Positions 48,957-56,854 of a stretch of DNA of 64,000 nt are shown piece after piece. The stretch is taken from contig CAZFGT010000005.1 of assembly GCA_964518505.1 (NCBI GenBank), positions 32,767-96,766 of the forward strand. Reading direction: 5' to 3'. The notes below the pieces were generated by a model. That model saw nothing but the letters and a program-made list of their open reading frames with translations, was not told the origin of the DNA and ran no database searches. A program made the translations under genes and the position numbers. This DNA comes from DASPUH01 sp964518505. Its GTDB lineage: Bacteria; Chloroflexota; Limnocylindria; Limnocylindrales; CSP1-4. Within the stretch, counting starts at the first letter, position 1. Each line of letters opens with the position of its first letter.

Positions 48957-51641
48957 TCAGCTGGCGGCGGGCAGGCTGGTCGCCCCGACCCCCAGGAGTG
49001 TCTCCAGGTCCTCGGCCGGCATCGGGCGGCCGAACAGATAGCCCTGTCCGCGGTCGCAGCCGACGGCCAGCAGGGCGGCGCGGGCGGCCGGTGTCTCGAT
49101 GCCCTCGGCCACGACTTCGATGTTGAGGGCGTGGGCCAGACGCACCACCGCCTCCACGATGGCCAGGTTGCGTTCGGTCTCCCGCCCGACGACGAAGGAG
49201 CGGTCGATCTTGAGGACCTCGACGGGCATCGTGCGCAAGGTGCTGAGTGATGAGAAGCCGGTGCCGAAGTCGTCGAGGGCGATGGCGACGCCCAGGCGGC
49301 GCAGGTTGCGCAGGGCGGTACCGGCCCGCTCGGAGAGGTCGATGATCATCGACTCGGTGATCTCGAGGTGCAGGGCGCCCGGTGCCAGGCGTGTCTCGGC
49401 CAGGCTGCGCGCCACGCGCTCCGCCAGGTCGGCCTGCTGGAGCTGGCGCACCGACAGGTTGACGCTCAGCGTCATCTCGCGGGAGAACGGGTACTGCTCG
49501 CGCCAGGCATGGACCTGGCGGGCGGACGTGTCGAGGACCCATTGCCCGATGGGCAGGATCAGGCCCGTCTCCTCGGCGACCTGCACGAACGCGCCCGGCA
49601 GCAGCAGACCGCGGCGGGGGTGCTGCCAGCGCACCAGCGCCTCGACGCCCACGAGACGCCCGTCGGCCAGGTCGACCTCGGGCTGGTAGTGGATGCGCAG
49701 CTCGCCCCGCTCCAGCGCGTGGCGGAGGTCGCCCTCCAGCTCCAGGCGCTCCATGGCCCGGCTGTTCATGGCTTCGTCGTAGACCACGAAGTGGTTGCGG
49801 CCCTGGGCCTTCGCCCGGTTGAGGGCCACGTCGGCCTGGCGCATCAGCTCCCCGGCCTTGGTCACCCCCGGCGTGCCGAAGGCGATGCCCACGCTGGCGG
49901 TCACGAACAGCTCCTGGCCCTGCAGGTCGAAGGCCGCCCGCGTCGCCTCCACCAGCCGACCGGCCACGCGCATGGCGTCCCCCGGAGCCCGCAGGTCGTC
50001 GAGCAGGACGGTGAACTCGTCGCCGCCCAGCCGCGCGATCGTGTCGCCCGGACGGGCGACCGTCGAGAGACGCCGCGCCAGCTGGATCAGCAGCTCATCG
50101 CCCGCCACGTGGCCCAGGCTGTCGTTGACCACCTTGAAGTTGTCGACGTCCAGGAAAAGGACGGCCACCGACCCGAGGGCACGGCGTCGACCGAGCGTCT
50201 GCTCGAGGCGGTCGCGGAAGAGGGTCCGGTTGGGCAGGCGGGTCAGCTCGTCGTGCAGCGTCTGCCGCGCCAGCTCCGCCTCGAGGCGGCGGCGGTCGGT
50301 CACATCGACGGCCAGCACGAGGCGCTGGTCCTGCCCGCCGTCGTCGATCGCATGCGCCGTGAGCTCGACGTCGATGGCCGAGCCATCGCTGGTGCGATGG
50401 CGCGCCAGGTACGGGCGGCCCATGTCGTCGGCCTCGATGCGCGCCAGGTCATCGGCGTACGTGGCGCCGTCGTCAGCCAGCCAGATGTCGGCCAGCGAGC
50501 GAGCCAGGAAATCGTCGCGCGCGTAGCCGTAGGCCCGCACGGCTGCGTCGTTGACCGCCAGGATGCGGTGGGTGGCCGGGTCGTGGACCCACATCGGCTG
50601 GGGGTTGTTCTCGAACAGCAGGCGGTAGCGCCGCTCGCTCGCGCCGAGGGCCGCCGCCGAGCGGGTCCGCTCGTCGACCTGCTCCTGCAACGCCGCGTAG
50701 AGCCGGGCGTGCTCCAGCGCCAACGACGCCAGCTGGGCCAGGCGGTCGAGGCGCGCCAGGTCGTCGGCGGAGAACCGCCGCGCCGGGTCGAGGTGGCTCA
50801 GGCCGATGACGCCCACCACCTGGCCGCCCGAGGTGAGCGGCGCGCCCGCCAGGGCGTGGTAGCCCAGGTCGGCGTAGGCCGGCGCCCGCCCCGCGAACGT
50901 GCTGTAGTCGTCGACCGCGAACGCCTGACCGGTGGCCCACACCCGCCCCGCGACGCCTTGGCCGCGCTGCAGCGGCACGCGTTCCTCGTCGGCGAAGACG
51001 CCGATGCCGATGACCACCCGCAGCTGCTGGCTGGCCTCGTCGAGCAGGTAGATGTACCCGTGGGGCGTGTCCAGGAGGGCCGCCGCGCGGGTCACGATGG
51101 AGCGCAGGACGCGATCCGGGTCCAGGCCGGCCATCAGCTCCAGGGCGGTGTCGTTGAGGGCCGCCAGCTCCTCACGCTGGCGGCGCGCCTCGTCCTCCAC
51201 CTCGTGGCGTGCGGTGAAGTCGCTGAAGGTCGAGACGACGCCGGTGAGCTCGCCCTGGGCATCGCGCAGGGGGCTGGCGTTGACGATGAGCCAGCGCCGG
51301 CCGCCACCGACCGGGTCCAGGTTGCCGAGCACCATCTCGCGCACCGGCTCGCCGGTCGCCAGCACGCGACAGGCGGGCAGGTCGGCCAGGTCGTAGGGGG
51401 TGCCGTCCTCGTGGGTGATGTCCCACCCGCCGTCGCGCAGCCCGTGACCCAGCAGGGCGCCCTCGGGCACGCCCATGAGGCGCCACGCGGCGCTGTTGCC
51501 GTAGCGGAAGCTGGTGTCAGGCGCCTGGATCGTCACGCCCACGGGCAGGTCGGCGACGAGCGTGGCGCTGCTCACATCCGGGGCGTGCGGGGACGACGTC
51601 GTCACGAGCTGAGTATCCGGGCTGCCCGCCGGCCCGGCCAC
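48957..51641 (-). CDS. PAS-GAF-PAS-GGDEF-EAL bifunctional c-di-GMP protein
   Basis: An 894-residue protein that could both make and degrade cyclic di-GMP. Order: PAS-like (~28-145), GAF (~165-315), PAS (~337-450), GGDEF (~460-622) and EAL (~640-885). The GGDEF motif is intact (539-543) with an inhibitory-site RPGD at 530-533, five residues upstream. The EAL signature (667-669), NLSVRQLQQ, LEITES, DDFGTGFSSL, LKIDRSFV, AEGIET and RGQGYLFGRP are intact too. No membrane helices. The GTG at 51641 or one at 51605 may be the start. Stop is followed by a structured non-coding stretch. Confidence 0.92.
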   Translation of the reverse strand: MAGPAGSPDTQLVTTSSPHAPDVSSATLVADLPVGVTIQAPDTSFRYGNSAAWRLMGVPEGALLGHGLRDGGWDITHEDGTPYDLADLPACRVLATGEPVREMVLGNLDPVGGGRRWLIVNASPLRDAQGELTGVVSTFSDFTARHEVEDEARRQREELAALNDTALELMAGLDPDRVLRSIVTRAAALLDTPHGYIYLLDEASQQLRVVIGIGVFADEERVPLQRGQGVAGRVWATGQAFAVDDYSTFAGRAPAYADLGYHALAGAPLTSGGQVVGVIGLSHLDPARRFSADDLARLDRLAQLASLALEHARLYAALQEQVDERTRSAAALGASERRYRLLFENNPQPMWVHDPATHRILAVNDAAVRAYGYARDDFLARSLADIWLADDGATYADDLARIEADDMGRPYLARHRTSDGSAIDVELTAHAIDDGGQDQRLVLAVDVTDRRRLEAELARQTLHDELTRLPNRTLFRDRLEQTLGRRRALGSVAVLFLDVDNFKVVNDSLGHVAGDELLIQLARRLSTVARPGDTIARLGGDEFTVLLDDLRAPGDAMRVAGRLVEATRAAFDLQGQELFVTASVGIAFGTPGVTKAGELMRQADVALNRAKAQGRNHFVVYDEAMNSRAMERLELEGDLRHALERGELRIHYQPEVDLADGRLVGVEALVRWQHPRRGLLLPGAFVQVAEETGLILPIGQWVLDTSARQVHAWREQYPFSREMTLSVNLSVRQLQQADLAERVARSLAETRLAPGALHLEITESMIIDLSERAGTALRNLRRLGVAIALDDFGTGFSSLSTLRTMPVEVLKIDRSFVVGRETERNLAIVEAVVRLAHALNIEVVAEGIETPAARAALLAVGCDRGQGYLFGRPMPAEDLETLLGVGATSLPAAS

Positions 51642-51683
51642 GACCCGGGCGGCGGCCCGCCGCTGGGACGTCCGTACCGGTTA

Positions 51684-52262
51684 CTAGCGGCTGCCGAAGG
51701 CCTGGATGGCGGTCTGGATGGAAGCCTCGGGCACGCCCGCAGCCAGGATGCCGTTGACCGTGCCGGGCTGGGCGGCCGGCCAGAAGATGAGCACCTGGAG
51801 CACGTCCTGGTTGTTGACCTGGATGCGGACCCCGGCCCGGCCGGCGACCGTGACCGCCTGGGTCTGGATCTGGTTGACGTCGGTCGCGCTGGCCGCCCCG
51901 GCGGTGAACGCGTCGGCCAGCATGGATGGGGTCAGCGACGGCGCCGAGTACTCGAGCAGGCTCACCCCGGTGCTGTCGGAGGCCGGGAATTGGGCCCCCG
52001 CGAAGTGGAGGTCGGAGATGCCCGCCGCCTGCAGCGAGCCCAGGGACGCGGCGACACAGAAGCGACCGCTGTTGACCACCGACGGGGTGGCCTGGGCGAG
52101 CGTCGTGGGCAGCAGCGCCTCCAGGGCCGGGTAGTACCCGGGAGCAGCCGGCGCGTCGACGCCGTTGCACGAGGCCGACGGGTCAGGTGTCGGTTGCCCG
52201 CCCGCGCAAGCACCGACGAGCAGGGCCGTCAGCAGCGCGAGGGAGGTCGCGATCACGTGCAC
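51684..52262 (-). CDS. Putative lipoprotein of unknown function
   Basis: A 192-residue exported protein. The N-terminus HVIATSLALLTALLVGAC is a lipoprotein signal peptide with lipobox VGAC; a Pro/Thr spacer follows. The mature part has two further cysteines (SCNGVDAP, SGRFCVAASLG) and a helical-beta pattern with SIQTAIQAFGSR at its end; no family recognised. The GTG at 52262, 15 bases after the RlpA-like stop, is chosen because it opens directly on the signal peptide; a longer frame runs through the RlpA-like gene and is spurious. Probably cotranscribed with it. Confidence 0.65.
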   Translation of the reverse strand: MHVIATSLALLTALLVGACAGGQPTPDPSASCNGVDAPAAPGYYPALEALLPTTLAQATPSVVNSGRFCVAASLGSLQAAGISDLHFAGAQFPASDSTGVSLLEYSAPSLTPSMLADAFTAGAASATDVNQIQTQAVTVAGRAGVRIQVNNQDVLQVLIFWPAAQPGTVNGILAAGVPEASIQTAIQAFGSR

Positions 52263-52276
52263 CCGGGGAGCGAAGA

Positions 52277-52912
52277 TCAGGTCACCTTCCAGCTGATGAG
52301 CCCGGTGAAACAGTGGTCCAGCAGGGCACACAGGCCCGGCGTCAGGTCCCACAGGCGGCCCGCGACATAGGGCCCGCGGTCGACCACGGGTGCCCGGACG
52401 GTATGGCCGTTCCAGCGGAACGTGACGAGCGTACCGCAGGGCAGCGTCCGGTGTGCCACGCCGACCAGCTGCTGGGTCATGGCCTCGCCGCACGCGGTGC
52501 GCTGGCCGTAGAAGCCCGGGCCATACCAGCTGACCTGCGTGGTTCGCCAGGCGATCGACACCTGCCCCACCGGCGGCTGGGCCAGGAGCGGCGGAGGAGC
52601 CGGCAGGGTGTCAGCGGTGGATGCGCCGGCCGCCGCGAACGGGCCGTCGACGACTGGATCGGCCGGTCCGGCGAGCTCGGTCGACGGCGTCGGCGCGGAC
52701 GGGAGGCCCAGGTCGGCGACCGGCGTGAAGAGGGCGTCATCAAGCGGCACGTACGCGGTCGGCGTACGCGCCACGGTCACCGGATCGGGGACCAACGCGC
52801 AGACGATGGCGAGGACCGCAGCCAGCATGAAGGCCCGATGGCGTCGGGCCGGACTCATGCGCGCGGCCCTCTCGGGCCGCCTCACAGGGAGGCGCCCGGG
52901 GGCGGAGGGCAC
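52277..52912 (-). CDS. RlpA-like double-psi beta-barrel protein
   Basis: A 211-residue exported protein. A signal/anchor helix (RAFMLAAVLAIVCALVPDPV) is followed by a ~70-residue Pro/Ala spacer and a C-terminal RlpA-like barrel (~120-205) with SWYGPGFYGQRTACGEAMTQ, VGVAHRTLPCGTLVTFRWNG and APVVDRGPYVAGRLWDLTPG. RlpA proteins bind or cleave peptidoglycan stripped of peptides; whether this one is enzymatic is unknown. The GTG at 52912 has TAGGGT six bases upstream, supporting it over ATG 52858. Followed by the lipoprotein gene. Confidence 0.82.
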   Translation of the reverse strand: MPSAPGRLPVRRPERAARMSPARRHRAFMLAAVLAIVCALVPDPVTVARTPTAYVPLDDALFTPVADLGLPSAPTPSTELAGPADPVVDGPFAAAGASTADTLPAPPPLLAQPPVGQVSIAWRTTQVSWYGPGFYGQRTACGEAMTQQLVGVAHRTLPCGTLVTFRWNGHTVRAPVVDRGPYVAGRLWDLTPGLCALLDHCFTGLISWKVT

Positions 52913-52918
52913 GTCGCC

Positions 52919-52924
52919 ACCCTA
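52919..52924 (-). promoter_or_regulatory. -10 box (TAGGGT) for leaderless RlpA-like gene
   Basis: TAGGGT on the minus strand ends six bases before the GTG at 52912. Confidence 0.5.
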
Positions 52925-53048
52925 CCACAGGCCACCAGACCTGACCCTCGGATACACCACCACCACGCTCAGTCGGGGCCCTTCTGGGGCGTCGTGGGCG
53001 TGGCCGCGGACGCCCTGGACCGATGCCGGGGGCGTGCGAGGGCCGTGC

Positions 53049-53054
53049 TAGAGT
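53049..53054 (+). promoter_or_regulatory. -10 box (TAGAGT) for leaderless acyl-CoA mutase gene
   Basis: TAGAGT ends six bases before the GTG at 53061, with no Shine-Dalgarno. Confidence 0.55.
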
Positions 53055-53060
53055 CGCCCC

Positions 53061-54761
53061 GTGGACCGTCCCCCGGCGCCCGGGCGCCGAACGCGCTTCA
53101 GCACCATCAGCGACGTCGAGGTGAACGCCCTGTACGACGCCGCCGACCTCGCCGGGCCGGGCAGCGGCGGGGGCGGACCGACCCTCGTCGACCACCAGGG
53201 ACGGAAGCTCCCCGTGGGCCGCTGGGACGACTTCGAGCTCGCCCGCGACATCGGCCGGCCGGGTGCGCCGCCCTTCACGCGTGGCGTCCATGCCGGCGGC
53301 TATCGGACGCGCCTGTGGACGATGCGCATGTTCGCCGGCTTCGGCGCCGCCGAGGACACCAACGCCCGGTTCCGCCAGCTCCTGGACGCGGGCCAGACGG
53401 GCCTCTCGATCGCCTACGACATGCCGACGCTGTACGGCTACGACACGGACGACCCGGAGGCGCAGGGCGAGTTCGGCACGTGCGGCGTGGCGGTCAGCTC
53501 GCTGGCCGACATGGAGGTCCTGCTGGCGGGCCTGCCGCTCGACCGCATCAGCACGTCGATGACCATCAACAGCCCCGCCGCGCCGATCTGGGCCATGTAC
53601 ATCGCCGCGGCGGAGAAGGCCGGCGTGCCCCGCGCGGCCCTGGAGGGCACGCTCCAGAACGACATCCTCAAGGAGTTCGTGGCCCAGAAGGAGTTCCTCT
53701 TCCCGCCCGCGCCGTCGCTGCGCCTGGTCACCGACACGATCGAGTTCGGAACGCGTGAGCTGCCGCGCTGGAACACCATCTCGATCAGCGGGTATCACAT
53801 CCGCGAGGCCGGCTCGACGGCCGTGCAGGAGCTGGCCTTCACCATCGCCGACGGGATGGCCTACGTGGAGGCGGCCCTGGCCCGGGGCCTGCGCATCGAC
53901 GACTTCGCGCCGCGCCTGTCGTTCTTCTTCAACAGCCACAGCGACTTCTTCGAGGAGATCGCCAAGTTCCGCGCCGCCCGGCGCATCTGGTGGAAGCTCA
54001 TCACGGAGCGCTACGGAGCGGAGAACGAGCGCTCGTCGTGGATGCGCTTCCACACCCAGACGGCCGGCGTATCGCTCACTGCACAACAGCCGCTCAACAA
54101 TCTGACCCGGGTCGCCATCCAGGCCCTCGCGGCGGTGCTGGGGGGCACGCAGTCGCTGCACACCGATGCGTATGACGAGGCGTGGGCCGTGCCCTCCGCC
54201 CAGGCCGCCCTGCTGGCCCTGCGCCAGCAGCAGGTCATCGCCGCCGAGACGGGCGTGGCCAACACGGTCGACCCGCTGGGCGGCTCATGGTTCGTGGAGG
54301 CGCTGACCAACGAGACCGAGCGGGCCGTGTGGCGCTACCTCGACGAGATCGACCGCCTGGGCGGCATGGTGGCGGCCATCGCCAATGGCTACCCGCAGCG
54401 TGAGATCGCCGACGCCGCGTACCGCTACCAGCGCGAGTTCGACGCCGGCGAACGCCAGGTCGTGGGCGTCAACGCCTATGCCGACCCGGACGAGGTGCTG
54501 GCCATCCCGCTGCTGGAGGTCTCCGAGGCGTCGCGTGACGCCCATCTGGCACGCCTCGCCCGGACGCGGCGCGAGCGCGATCCCGAGCGGGTGGGGGCGA
54601 CGCTGGCCCGGCTGCGCGACCTGGCCGCCCGGCCCGAGTCGTCCGAGGCCAACGTGATGCCGGCGCTGATCGACTGCGCGGCGGCGTACGCCACGCTGGG
54701 CGAGATGTGCGGCGTGTTCCGCGGCGTCTTCGGCGAGTACCGCGAACCCGTGGCGGTCTGA
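53061..54761 (+). CDS. Acyl-CoA mutase large subunit (methylmalonyl-CoA mutase family)
   Basis: Catalytic TIM-barrel subunit of a B12-dependent acyl-CoA mutase, 566 residues, without the cobalamin domain, which is encoded at 43589-43999. Conserved elements: YRTRLWTMRMFAGFGAAEDT (Tyr81), GQTGLSIAYDMPTLYGYDTD, STSMTINSPAAPIWAMYIAA, TISISGYHIREAGSTAVQEL (His246) and LGGTQSLHTDAYDEA. At the position of the substrate-carboxylate arginine of methylmalonyl-CoA mutases the sequence reads EFVAQKEFLFPP (Gln209), so the substrate may be a non-carboxylated acyl-CoA such as isobutyryl- or hydroxyisobutyryl-CoA, or a relative. GTG start, leaderless-type promoter. A DinB-like gene follows after four bases. 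Confidence 0.9.
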   Translation: MDRPPAPGRRTRFSTISDVEVNALYDAADLAGPGSGGGGPTLVDHQGRKLPVGRWDDFELARDIGRPGAPPFTRGVHAGGYRTRLWTMRMFAGFGAAEDTNARFRQLLDAGQTGLSIAYDMPTLYGYDTDDPEAQGEFGTCGVAVSSLADMEVLLAGLPLDRISTSMTINSPAAPIWAMYIAAAEKAGVPRAALEGTLQNDILKEFVAQKEFLFPPAPSLRLVTDTIEFGTRELPRWNTISISGYHIREAGSTAVQELAFTIADGMAYVEAALARGLRIDDFAPRLSFFFNSHSDFFEEIAKFRAARRIWWKLITERYGAENERSSWMRFHTQTAGVSLTAQQPLNNLTRVAIQALAAVLGGTQSLHTDAYDEAWAVPSAQAALLALRQQQVIAAETGVANTVDPLGGSWFVEALTNETERAVWRYLDEIDRLGGMVAAIANGYPQREIADAAYRYQREFDAGERQVVGVNAYADPDEVLAIPLLEVSEASRDAHLARLARTRRERDPERVGATLARLRDLAARPESSEANVMPALIDCAAAYATLGEMCGVFRGVFGEYREPVAV

Positions 54762-54765
54762 GTCC

Positions 54766-55260
54766 ATGTACCGCGACGCCCTGGATTTCCTGGAGGAGGA
54801 GCGCGATGCCTGGGCGCCCTTCGAGGCACTGGCCGATCTGAGCGACGCGCAGCTGGAGGCACCGACCGACCCCGCGGGGCCCTGCCACGGCTGGAGCGCG
54901 CGTGACCTCATGGGCCACCTCGTGTCCGGGCAGGAATACCTCCTGGCGACGGCCAAGGAGCTGGCCGTGAACGACGCCAGCCCCACGCGCGACCGGGTGG
55001 AGGCGGCCTGGGCGGCCGACCCCCACGGCTTCAACGCGGCCTCCCTGGCGGAATGGCGAGCCCTGCCGCTCGACGAGGTCCGCAGCCGCTTCAGGACCGT
55101 GGCGGGCGAGCTGCGCGGGTATCTGACGGTCGTGCCGGAGACGCGCTGGCTCAAGAACCCGCAGCGTCTCTCCACGTTCCTCGGCGACAGCACCGAGCAC
55201 TACCAGGACCACGCCGCCGAACTGGCGGCGATCCTGGCTCACCCCGCCGGCGGAGCATGA
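54766..55260 (+). CDS. DinB/maleylpyruvate-isomerase-N-like four-helix protein
   Basis: A 164-residue member of the DinB superfamily (YfiT/MDMPI-N branch). The conserved helix GWSARDLMGHLVSGQEYLLA carries the first metal-binding His, and HYQDHAAELAAIL the second and third, as in thiol-dependent, metal-containing four-helix bundles. Substrate unknown; related enzymes use mycothiol or bacillithiol. It starts four bases after the mutase stop without its own ribosome-binding site, and its TGA overlaps the next ATG, so it is a coupled operon member. Confidence 0.78.
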   Translation: MYRDALDFLEEERDAWAPFEALADLSDAQLEAPTDPAGPCHGWSARDLMGHLVSGQEYLLATAKELAVNDASPTRDRVEAAWAADPHGFNAASLAEWRALPLDEVRSRFRTVAGELRGYLTVVPETRWLKNPQRLSTFLGDSTEHYQDHAAELAAILAHPAGGA

Positions 55261-55574
55261 GCGAGCTCGCCGCCCTGCTCAGCAGCCTGGCCGACGAGCA
55301 GGCCACGGCCGATCCCCAGGCGGTGGAGCAGCACGACCTGGGCGGCACGGTCGAGTACCTCCGCGAGGGCAAGCCGTTCGCCGTCGCGTCCGACGCCTCG
55401 GCCGAGTTCCGCCTGCGGCCGGACATCGCCTCGGCCGCCGTCCGGACGCCCGACGTGGGTCCCTCCGACCGAGGGCCGGAGTGGGTCACCTTCACCCCGC
55501 CGAGCCTCGACCGGTTCGCCCTGGACCGCCTCACCGCCTGGTTCGACTTCGCCTGGCGCCACGCCACCGACTGA
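55257..55574 (+). CDS. Small hypothetical protein
   Basis: A 105-residue soluble protein starting at the ATG that overlaps the DinB-like stop. It has a helical start (ELAALLSSLADEQATADP), a beta-rich middle (VEYLREGKPFAVASDASAEF, RLRP) and a last helix (LDRLTAWFDFAWRHATD), a pattern reminiscent of the luciferase-domain/TfoX-like small proteins, though I cannot place it. It ends the mutase-DinB operon just before a bidirectional terminator. Confidence 0.6.
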   Translation: MSELAALLSSLADEQATADPQAVEQHDLGGTVEYLREGKPFAVASDASAEFRLRPDIASAAVRTPDVGPSDRGPEWVTFTPPSLDRFALDRLTAWFDFAWRHATD

Positions 55575-55599
55575 CCCGGATCCCGCACCCGGCCACGAA

Positions 55600-55627
55600 G
55601 ACGCCCCGGCCGGGCGGTCGGGGCGTC
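55600..55627. terminator. Hairpin terminator between convergent genes
   Basis: GACGCCCC (55600-55607) pairs perfectly with GGGGCGTC (55620-55627) around a 12-base GC-rich loop. It sits between the small hypothetical gene (plus) and trxA (minus) and can serve both directions. Confidence 0.65.
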
Positions 55628-55664
55628 GGGATGGGGGGTATGAGGCCGGCCGAGCCGGCGCCGG

Positions 55665-56006
55665 TCAGGCCTCGGTGGTGGCGAACTCGGTCAGGTTGAA
55701 GGCCTGCTCCATCTGGTCGAGCGGGCGGAAGCCGACGATGCCCTTGGGCTGCTCGCCGGGCTTGAAGTAGGCGATGGTGGGGATGGAGAGGATGTTGAAG
55801 GCCTGCGACAGCTGGGGGTTGGCGTCCACGTCGACCTTGACGACGTCGACCTTGCCCTCGTACTTCGCGGCCAGCTTCTCCATCTCGGGGGCGACGAGGC
55901 GGCAGGGTCCGCACCAGGTGGCCCAGAAATCGACCACCACGGGCTTGTCGTTATGCAGCACCAGTTCTTCGAAGTTCGCGTCCGTGGCGTGCTTGATCTC
56001 GGCCAT
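55665..56006 (-). CDS. trxA: Thioredoxin
   Basis: Small disulfide reductase of the cytoplasm, 113 residues. Active site WCGPC at residues 31-35 within VVDFWATWCGPCRLVAPEME, the cis-proline loop ILSIPTIAYFKPGE and a normal beta-alpha fold. AAAGGAA lies before the ATG at 56006. It starts 17 bases after the stop of an ArsR-type regulator gene, so the two form an operon in which thioredoxin level may follow the regulator's thiol or metal signal. Confidence 0.96.
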   Translation of the reverse strand: MAEIKHATDANFEELVLHNDKPVVVDFWATWCGPCRLVAPEMEKLAAKYEGKVDVVKVDVDANPQLSQAFNILSIPTIAYFKPGEQPKGIVGFRPLDQMEQAFNLTEFATTEA

Positions 56007-56023
56007 CTGGCCAGTTCCTTTCT

Positions 56024-56320
56024 CTAGCGAGCGATCGCCTGGATGAGTCGATAGGCCTCGAGGACGCGGGGGTCGGCGAGGCGGTAGAAGACGTTGTTGC
56101 CGTCCCGTCGCGACACGACGAGACCGGCATTGCGGAGGACCGTCAGGTGCTGACTCATGTTCGGCACCTGGCAGGCGACGTCACGCGACAGGTCGCTGAC
56201 CGACCGCTCCCCTGCGGCCAGCGTCTCGAGGACACACAGCCGTTTGGGATCCGCCAGGGCCCGGGCGACCGCCGCGGAGTGCGTGCGATCAAGCTCGGAG
56301 GAAACGGTCGTGACGGTCAT
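56024..56320 (-). CDS. ArsR-family regulator upstream of trxA
   Basis: A 98-residue winged-helix regulator: ALADPKRLCVLETLAAGERS, recognition region CQVPNMSQHLTVLRNAGLVV and wing SRRDGNNVFYRLADPRVLEA. It lacks the CxC metal motif of arsenic sensors. Two cysteines (Cys29, Cys50) could instead make a redox or persulfide switch, which would suit a thioredoxin operon; this is inference. GGAGGAAACGG precedes the ATG at 56320 at a distance of about 15 bases. Palindromes just upstream (56324-56336, 56340-56355) are likely its own operator. Confidence 0.85.
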   Translation of the reverse strand: MTVTTVSSELDRTHSAAVARALADPKRLCVLETLAAGERSVSDLSRDVACQVPNMSQHLTVLRNAGLVVSRRDGNNVFYRLADPRVLEAYRLIQAIAR

Positions 56321-56323
56321 GCC

Positions 56324-56355
56324 GTGAGTCTCTCACTATTTGCGCAATCGCGCAA
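56324..56355. promoter_or_regulatory. Palindromic operator upstream of ArsR-trxA operon
   Basis: Two perfect inverted repeats lie directly before the regulator start: GTGAG-tct-CTCAC (56324-56336) and TTGCGC-aatc-GCGCAA (56340-56355). The second has the size and symmetry of an ArsR-family site and would allow autoregulation. Confidence 0.6.
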
Positions 56356-56418
56356 GTGGTTCGCGGGAGGCGCGCCGCGCCCGGCCGAGCACGCCGACCG
56401 CACCAAGGTGGTCACCTG

Positions 56419-56577
56419 TGACTCCGGGGCACGTTAGAGCCGGATCCGGGCGGCCGCGCGCGCCTGGGGAGGGCCGACCCGCGCCGGATCGAGCGTGGAT
56501 CCGGGCTTGATCGCACACCAGGAGCGTTCGGGGCGGTCGATCCGCGCCAGGAACTGCTCTAGCGTGCCCCGGAGTCA
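56419..56577. repeat. Inverted-repeat element, copy 1
   Basis: A 159-bp unit with 22-base terminal inverted repeats (56419-56440 and 56556-56577) that match at 21 of 22 positions; the arm begins TGACTCCGGGGCACG. The internal core 56484-56526 resembles the core of copy 2 at the same offset (65 bases from the left end). TGGTCACCT immediately precedes it (56409-56417). No gene is recognised inside, though the minus strand can be read as a short peptide containing WCAIKPGSTLDP. Confidence 0.6.
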
Positions 56578-56632
56578 GATCTGGGCAGGTCCCGGCGCCG
56601 GGCGGCCCGTCCCCGGCTGCCGGTGTGGTCAC

Positions 56633-56797
56633 CTACCAACCCGGGTGGTACTGGAGCAGGATCGACGCGGCGCTCACCGCCGATCGCGGTCACCGCGACC
56701 TGGCTTGAGCGTGGGACCGGGCTCGAAGGCGATCCAGCGGCGCTCAGCGACCGTCGCGAAGCGCGGATCCATGGCCTAACACCACCCCGGTTGGTAG
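56633..56797. repeat. Inverted-repeat element, copy 2
   Basis: A 165-bp unit with terminal inverted repeats (56633-56654 and 56775-56797; arm begins CTACCAACC, then CGGGTGGT or GGGGTGGT). The arms differ in sequence from copy 1, but the core 56699-56742 is related (minus-strand reading WIAFEPGPTLKP against WCAIKPGSTLDP) and lies 66 bases in. The same TGGTCACCT runs into its left end (56626-56634). Confidence 0.55.
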
Positions 56798-56842
56798 ATG
56801 GACTGATGGACGGGTGGCGCGGCGGCGGGTGCCCCGGTGACC

Positions 56843-56848
56843 TAGGAT
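56843..56848 (+). promoter_or_regulatory. -10 box (TAGGAT) for leaderless gene at 56855
   Basis: TAGGAT ends six bases before the ATG at 56855, with no ribosome-binding site. Confidence 0.5.
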
Positions 56849-56854
56849 GCGGCC

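Noticed and set aside
49368..52370. A 1000-codon open frame antisense to the GGDEF-EAL gene
   Set aside because: Same composition artefact; it crosses three genes on the other strand and has no recognisable domain.
56419..56797. Integron attC sites, because of GCCTAAC and GTTAGAG at arm ends
   Set aside because: The triplets do not occur as an outward-facing R''/R' pair in either unit and no integrase or cassette array is present.
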